8,165 nucleotides of DNA from Prochlorococcus sp. AG-315-I14. GTDB lineage: Bacteria; Cyanobacteriota; Cyanobacteriia; PCC-6307; Cyanobiaceae. Shown in pieces: positions 6,598 through 8,165 of this stretch (position 1 is its first letter; each line of letters begins with the position of its first letter). A program made the position numbers and the translations under genes. The notes beneath the pieces were generated by a model. The model was not told where the DNA came from. It saw nothing but the letters and a program-made list of their open reading frames with translations, and did no database searches. The stretch spans positions 1-8,165 of the forward strand of contig QBWF01000024.1 in assembly GCA_003283665.1 (NCBI GenBank), given 5' to 3'.

Positions 6598-7746
6598 TTA
6601 CGATTTAATACTAGAAAATAGACTCAGTATGACTAAGCATAATGTTACTAGCCAAAAATTGAGGACAACTGTTTCTTCATTTAGGCCTTTGAGTTCAAAA
6701 TGATGATGTATTGGTGTCATTAAAAAAATTCTATAGCCTTCACCTTTTATCTTTTTAGTGAATTTAAAAATACTAACTTGGCATATTACCGAAATAGATT
6801 CTGCTGCAAATATTCCTCCCATAATAAGTAAAGTCCACAAACTATTGGATATTAAGGAGATTCCTCCAAGACAGGCGCCTATAGCTAATGAACCTGAATC
6901 TCCCATAAATATTTTGGCAGGATTTTTGTTTAGAAAAAGAAATCCTATACAGCTTCCAGCCATTGCTATACATAGTCTTGCAATGGTTGTATGTAAATTT
7001 TGATTATCTTGAACTAGATGAATTGCGAACCCTGTAAAAATTAATACGCTACATCCACTCAATAATCCATCTAATCCATCTGTTAAATTAGTTGAATTAC
7101 TTTCTGCTAGTAATACGAATAAACTAAGTGGAATAATTAAATAATGTAAATTAATGATTTTGTTGGTTATTAGTATATCTTCAGTAATCCATCCATTAGA
7201 TATAGATATAATAATGAATAAAGAGCTAATTAAAGCTTGTAAAATTATTTTAGCATTTGGGCTTAGACCAGTATTTGTTTTTCTTTTAAGGCTTAAAAAA
7301 TCATCAATTAGACCAATACACATAAAAAATATAGTTAGTAAGCTTAGAGTAAATACAATTATATATCCCTCTTTATGGATGTTGATAACATTTCCTATTA
7401 TTAGCCCTATAGGAATCATAAAAATCCCTCCCATCGTCGGAGTCCCTTCTTTTGTTAAATGATGTCGGGGTCCTTCTTTTCTAATTATTTGTTTAATTTT
7501 TATTTCTTTTAATTTTGGTATTCCTAAATAAGTAATTAATAAACTTATGAAAGTTGAACTTATAAATGGTATTAAAAGATAAGTATTTTTATAATAAAAA
7601 TCTAAAATAATACATATTAGAGTAACAATAGAAAATAAGGAGTATACATATAAATTAGTATTATTCGAAAATAGTTTGAGCTTTTTTAAATTAATTGGGT
7701 TGTCTTTCAAGAATTTAATTGAAATTTTACTCTTAAATTTATTCAA
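6598..7746 (-). CDS. mraY: Phospho-N-acetylmuramoyl-pentapeptide transferase (lipid I synthase)
   Basis: MraY transfers phospho-MurNAc-pentapeptide from UDP to undecaprenyl phosphate, giving lipid I, the first membrane step of peptidoglycan synthesis. It is a polytopic membrane protein of 382 residues, slightly longer than the usual 320-365. The first membrane segment is at about 33-50. Family motifs are all present: RKEGPRHHLTKEGTPTMGG ending at 107, the Asp pair D148/D149, NLTDGLDGLL from 220 with D223 and D226, FMGDSGSLAIG with D283, and PIHHHFE with H347-H349. The start is unusual. The frame opens with TTG at 7746 immediately after an in-frame TAG, with no good ribosome site, and the first in-frame ATG is M105 inside GTPTMGG, far too late. 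The extra 30 N-terminal residues are Lys-rich and very AT-rich. It lies 22 bp after the DUF3134-like gene and 17 bp before the 80-residue gene. Confidence 0.96.
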   Translation of the reverse strand: MNKFKSKISIKFLKDNPINLKKLKLFSNNTNLYVYSLFSIVTLICIILDFYYKNTYLLIPFISSTFISLLITYLGIPKLKEIKIKQIIRKEGPRHHLTKEGTPTMGGIFMIPIGLIIGNVINIHKEGYIIVFTLSLLTIFFMCIGLIDDFLSLKRKTNTGLSPNAKIILQALISSLFIIISISNGWITEDILITNKIINLHYLIIPLSLFVLLAESNSTNLTDGLDGLLSGCSVLIFTGFAIHLVQDNQNLHTTIARLCIAMAGSCIGFLFLNKNPAKIFMGDSGSLAIGACLGGISLISNSLWTLLIMGGIFAAESISVICQVSIFKFTKKIKGEGYRIFLMTPIHHHFELKGLNEETVVLNFWLVTLCLVILSLFSSIKS

Positions 7747-7768
7747 CTAAATAATGTTTTTAATTAAA

Positions 7769-8044
7769 TTAATCCTCCCACTCTTCATCTGTTGGCTCTT
7801 CTTCAGCTTTATAGTCTTCTTTGTCTCCCATCAAGGCAGAAAGTTCTTCTTCTTCAATAGTACTTATTTCTTGATCATTCGAATCTTCATCAGCAACCAG
7901 TCTGCCACTAGCTTCTAGCCAAGATAGTAAATCAGGTTCTTCTCTCAGAGGTAGAACAGGTGCTTGCTCTTGACGATGGTAACGGGTTAAAGCTGGATTA
8001 ATACCGTCTAAAGAAGATAAGTTGATTTTTTCAAGATCGCTCAT
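7769..8044 (-). CDS. DUF3134-like acidic small protein
   Basis: This 91-residue protein looks like the cyanobacterial DUF3134 family, whose function is unknown to me. The middle region, about 20-50, holds the family-like part: RYHRQEQAPVLPLREEP followed by DLLSWLEASGRL. The last 41 residues are very acidic, with about 20 Asp or Glu, and end EEWED. There is no signal peptide or membrane segment. The ATG at 8044 is the only reasonable start, since an in-frame stop lies seven codons upstream; no clear Shine-Dalgarno is seen. It is probably the first gene of the operon with mraY, the 80-residue gene and purT, and the palindrome upstream may lie in its promoter. The family assignment is from memory of the pattern and was not checked. 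Confidence 0.85.
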   Translation of the reverse strand: MSDLEKINLSSLDGINPALTRYHRQEQAPVLPLREEPDLLSWLEASGRLVADEDSNDQEISTIEEEELSALMGDKEDYKAEEEPTDEEWED

Positions 8045-8071
8045 ATGAGTTTTTTGATCGATGAATTAACA

Positions 8072-8088
8072 TAATGCATTATGCATTA
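8072..8088. promoter_or_regulatory. 17-bp palindrome upstream of the mraY operon
   Basis: TAATGCAT, one T, then ATGCATTA form a perfect 8-bp inverted repeat with a single central base. It lies 27 bp before the DUF3134-like start on one side and 13 bp before the ATG at 8102 on the other. CATAAT, one mismatch from a -10 box, occurs on the + strand at 8070-8075 and on the - strand at 8078-8083. It could be an operator over two divergent promoters, or a chance AT-rich palindrome. Confidence 0.4.
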
Positions 8089-8091
8089 ATT

Positions 8092-8165
8092 TTAAATATT
8101 TATGCTGACTTCAAAGTTGACACTTATGGGTTTGACTTGGTCTTTGGCCTTGATAGTTAGTGTTT
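8092..8165 (-). other. Alternative: 3' end of an upstream - strand gene
   Basis: Read on the - strand, a frame enters from the window edge and gives 23 codons up to a TAA at 8094-8092. The end reads KPISVNFEVSINI, an alternating pattern that would suit a final beta strand. If real, it would be the gene before the DUF3134-like one, with a 47-bp gap. It excludes the + strand signal-peptide reading of the same bases. Its wobble bases are unusually rich in C for this genome. Confidence 0.25.
8102..8165 (+). CDS. Probable N-terminus of a divergent exported or membrane protein, cut by the window end
   Basis: An ATG at 8102 opens a frame that stays open to the window end (21 codons). It begins MLTSKLTLMG and continues LTWSLALIVSV, one Lys followed by a long hydrophobic run, the pattern of a signal peptide or first membrane anchor. 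The gap to the divergent DUF3134-like gene is 57 bp, enough for a shared promoter region. No Shine-Dalgarno precedes the ATG. The opposite strand is also open here, with a plausible protein end, so this call is only slightly favoured. The - strand reading needs far more C at wobble positions (9 of 23 codons) than neighbouring genes show, while the + reading mainly uses TTG leucine codons. The product cannot be named. Confidence 0.42.
   Translation, partial: MLTSKLTLMGLTWSLALIVSV

Noticed and set aside
6758..7462. Two + strand open frames opposite mraY (6758-7003 and 7154-7462)
   Set aside because: Both are antisense to conserved MraY motifs and membrane segments and are shadows.
8117..8122. 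TTGACA as a -35 box
   Set aside because: No -10-like hexamer lies 16-18 bases downstream on the + strand, and the site falls inside the likely + strand coding start.

Overview
The window reads as ordinary core genome of a low-GC marine picocyanobacterium, most likely Prochlorococcus. Three things point there. Codons strongly prefer A or T at the third position. A sucrose-phosphate synthase carries a C-terminal phosphatase-like domain. A DUF3134-type acidic protein and an 80-residue protein of cyanobacterial type sit beside mraY and purT. The clade cannot be fixed from sequence alone. I see no tRNA, rRNA, CRISPR array, insertion sequence, prophage or origin. No stretch longer than about 200 bases lacks a gene.

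Left part (1-2986): the window opens inside uvrA, the ATPase of nucleotide excision repair, which runs on the + strand to its stop. Two hairpins with T-rich tails follow in a 201-bp gap and probably end uvrA transcription. A possible promoter for the next gene lies in the same gap.

Middle (2977-5116): sps runs on the + strand from a TTG start preceded by a clear GAGG. It encodes a glycosyltransferase domain followed by a HAD phosphatase-like domain, so it may make sucrose 6-phosphate and perhaps also dephosphorylate it. Sucrose is a compatible solute in these organisms.

Right part (5103-8044): four genes on the - strand are tightly spaced (gaps of 22, 17 and 50 bp) and look like one operon. 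In transcription order they are a DUF3134-like acidic protein, mraY (lipid I synthesis for peptidoglycan), a conserved 80-residue protein of unknown role, and purT (formate-dependent purine synthesis). The end of purT overlaps the end of sps by 14 bp, tail to tail. The operon combines cell-wall growth, nucleotide supply and two small unknowns, a growth-related grouping without an obvious single pathway.

Right edge (8045-8165): a 57-bp gap with a perfect 17-bp palindrome separates the operon from what is probably the start of a divergent + strand gene for an exported or membrane-anchored protein. An open - strand frame there is a competing reading. I found no convincing undescribed system. The items most worth a second look are the palindrome with the undecided right-edge gene, the altered motifs of the Sps phosphatase domain, a perfect 10-bp hairpin inside uvrA, and the two TTG starts.
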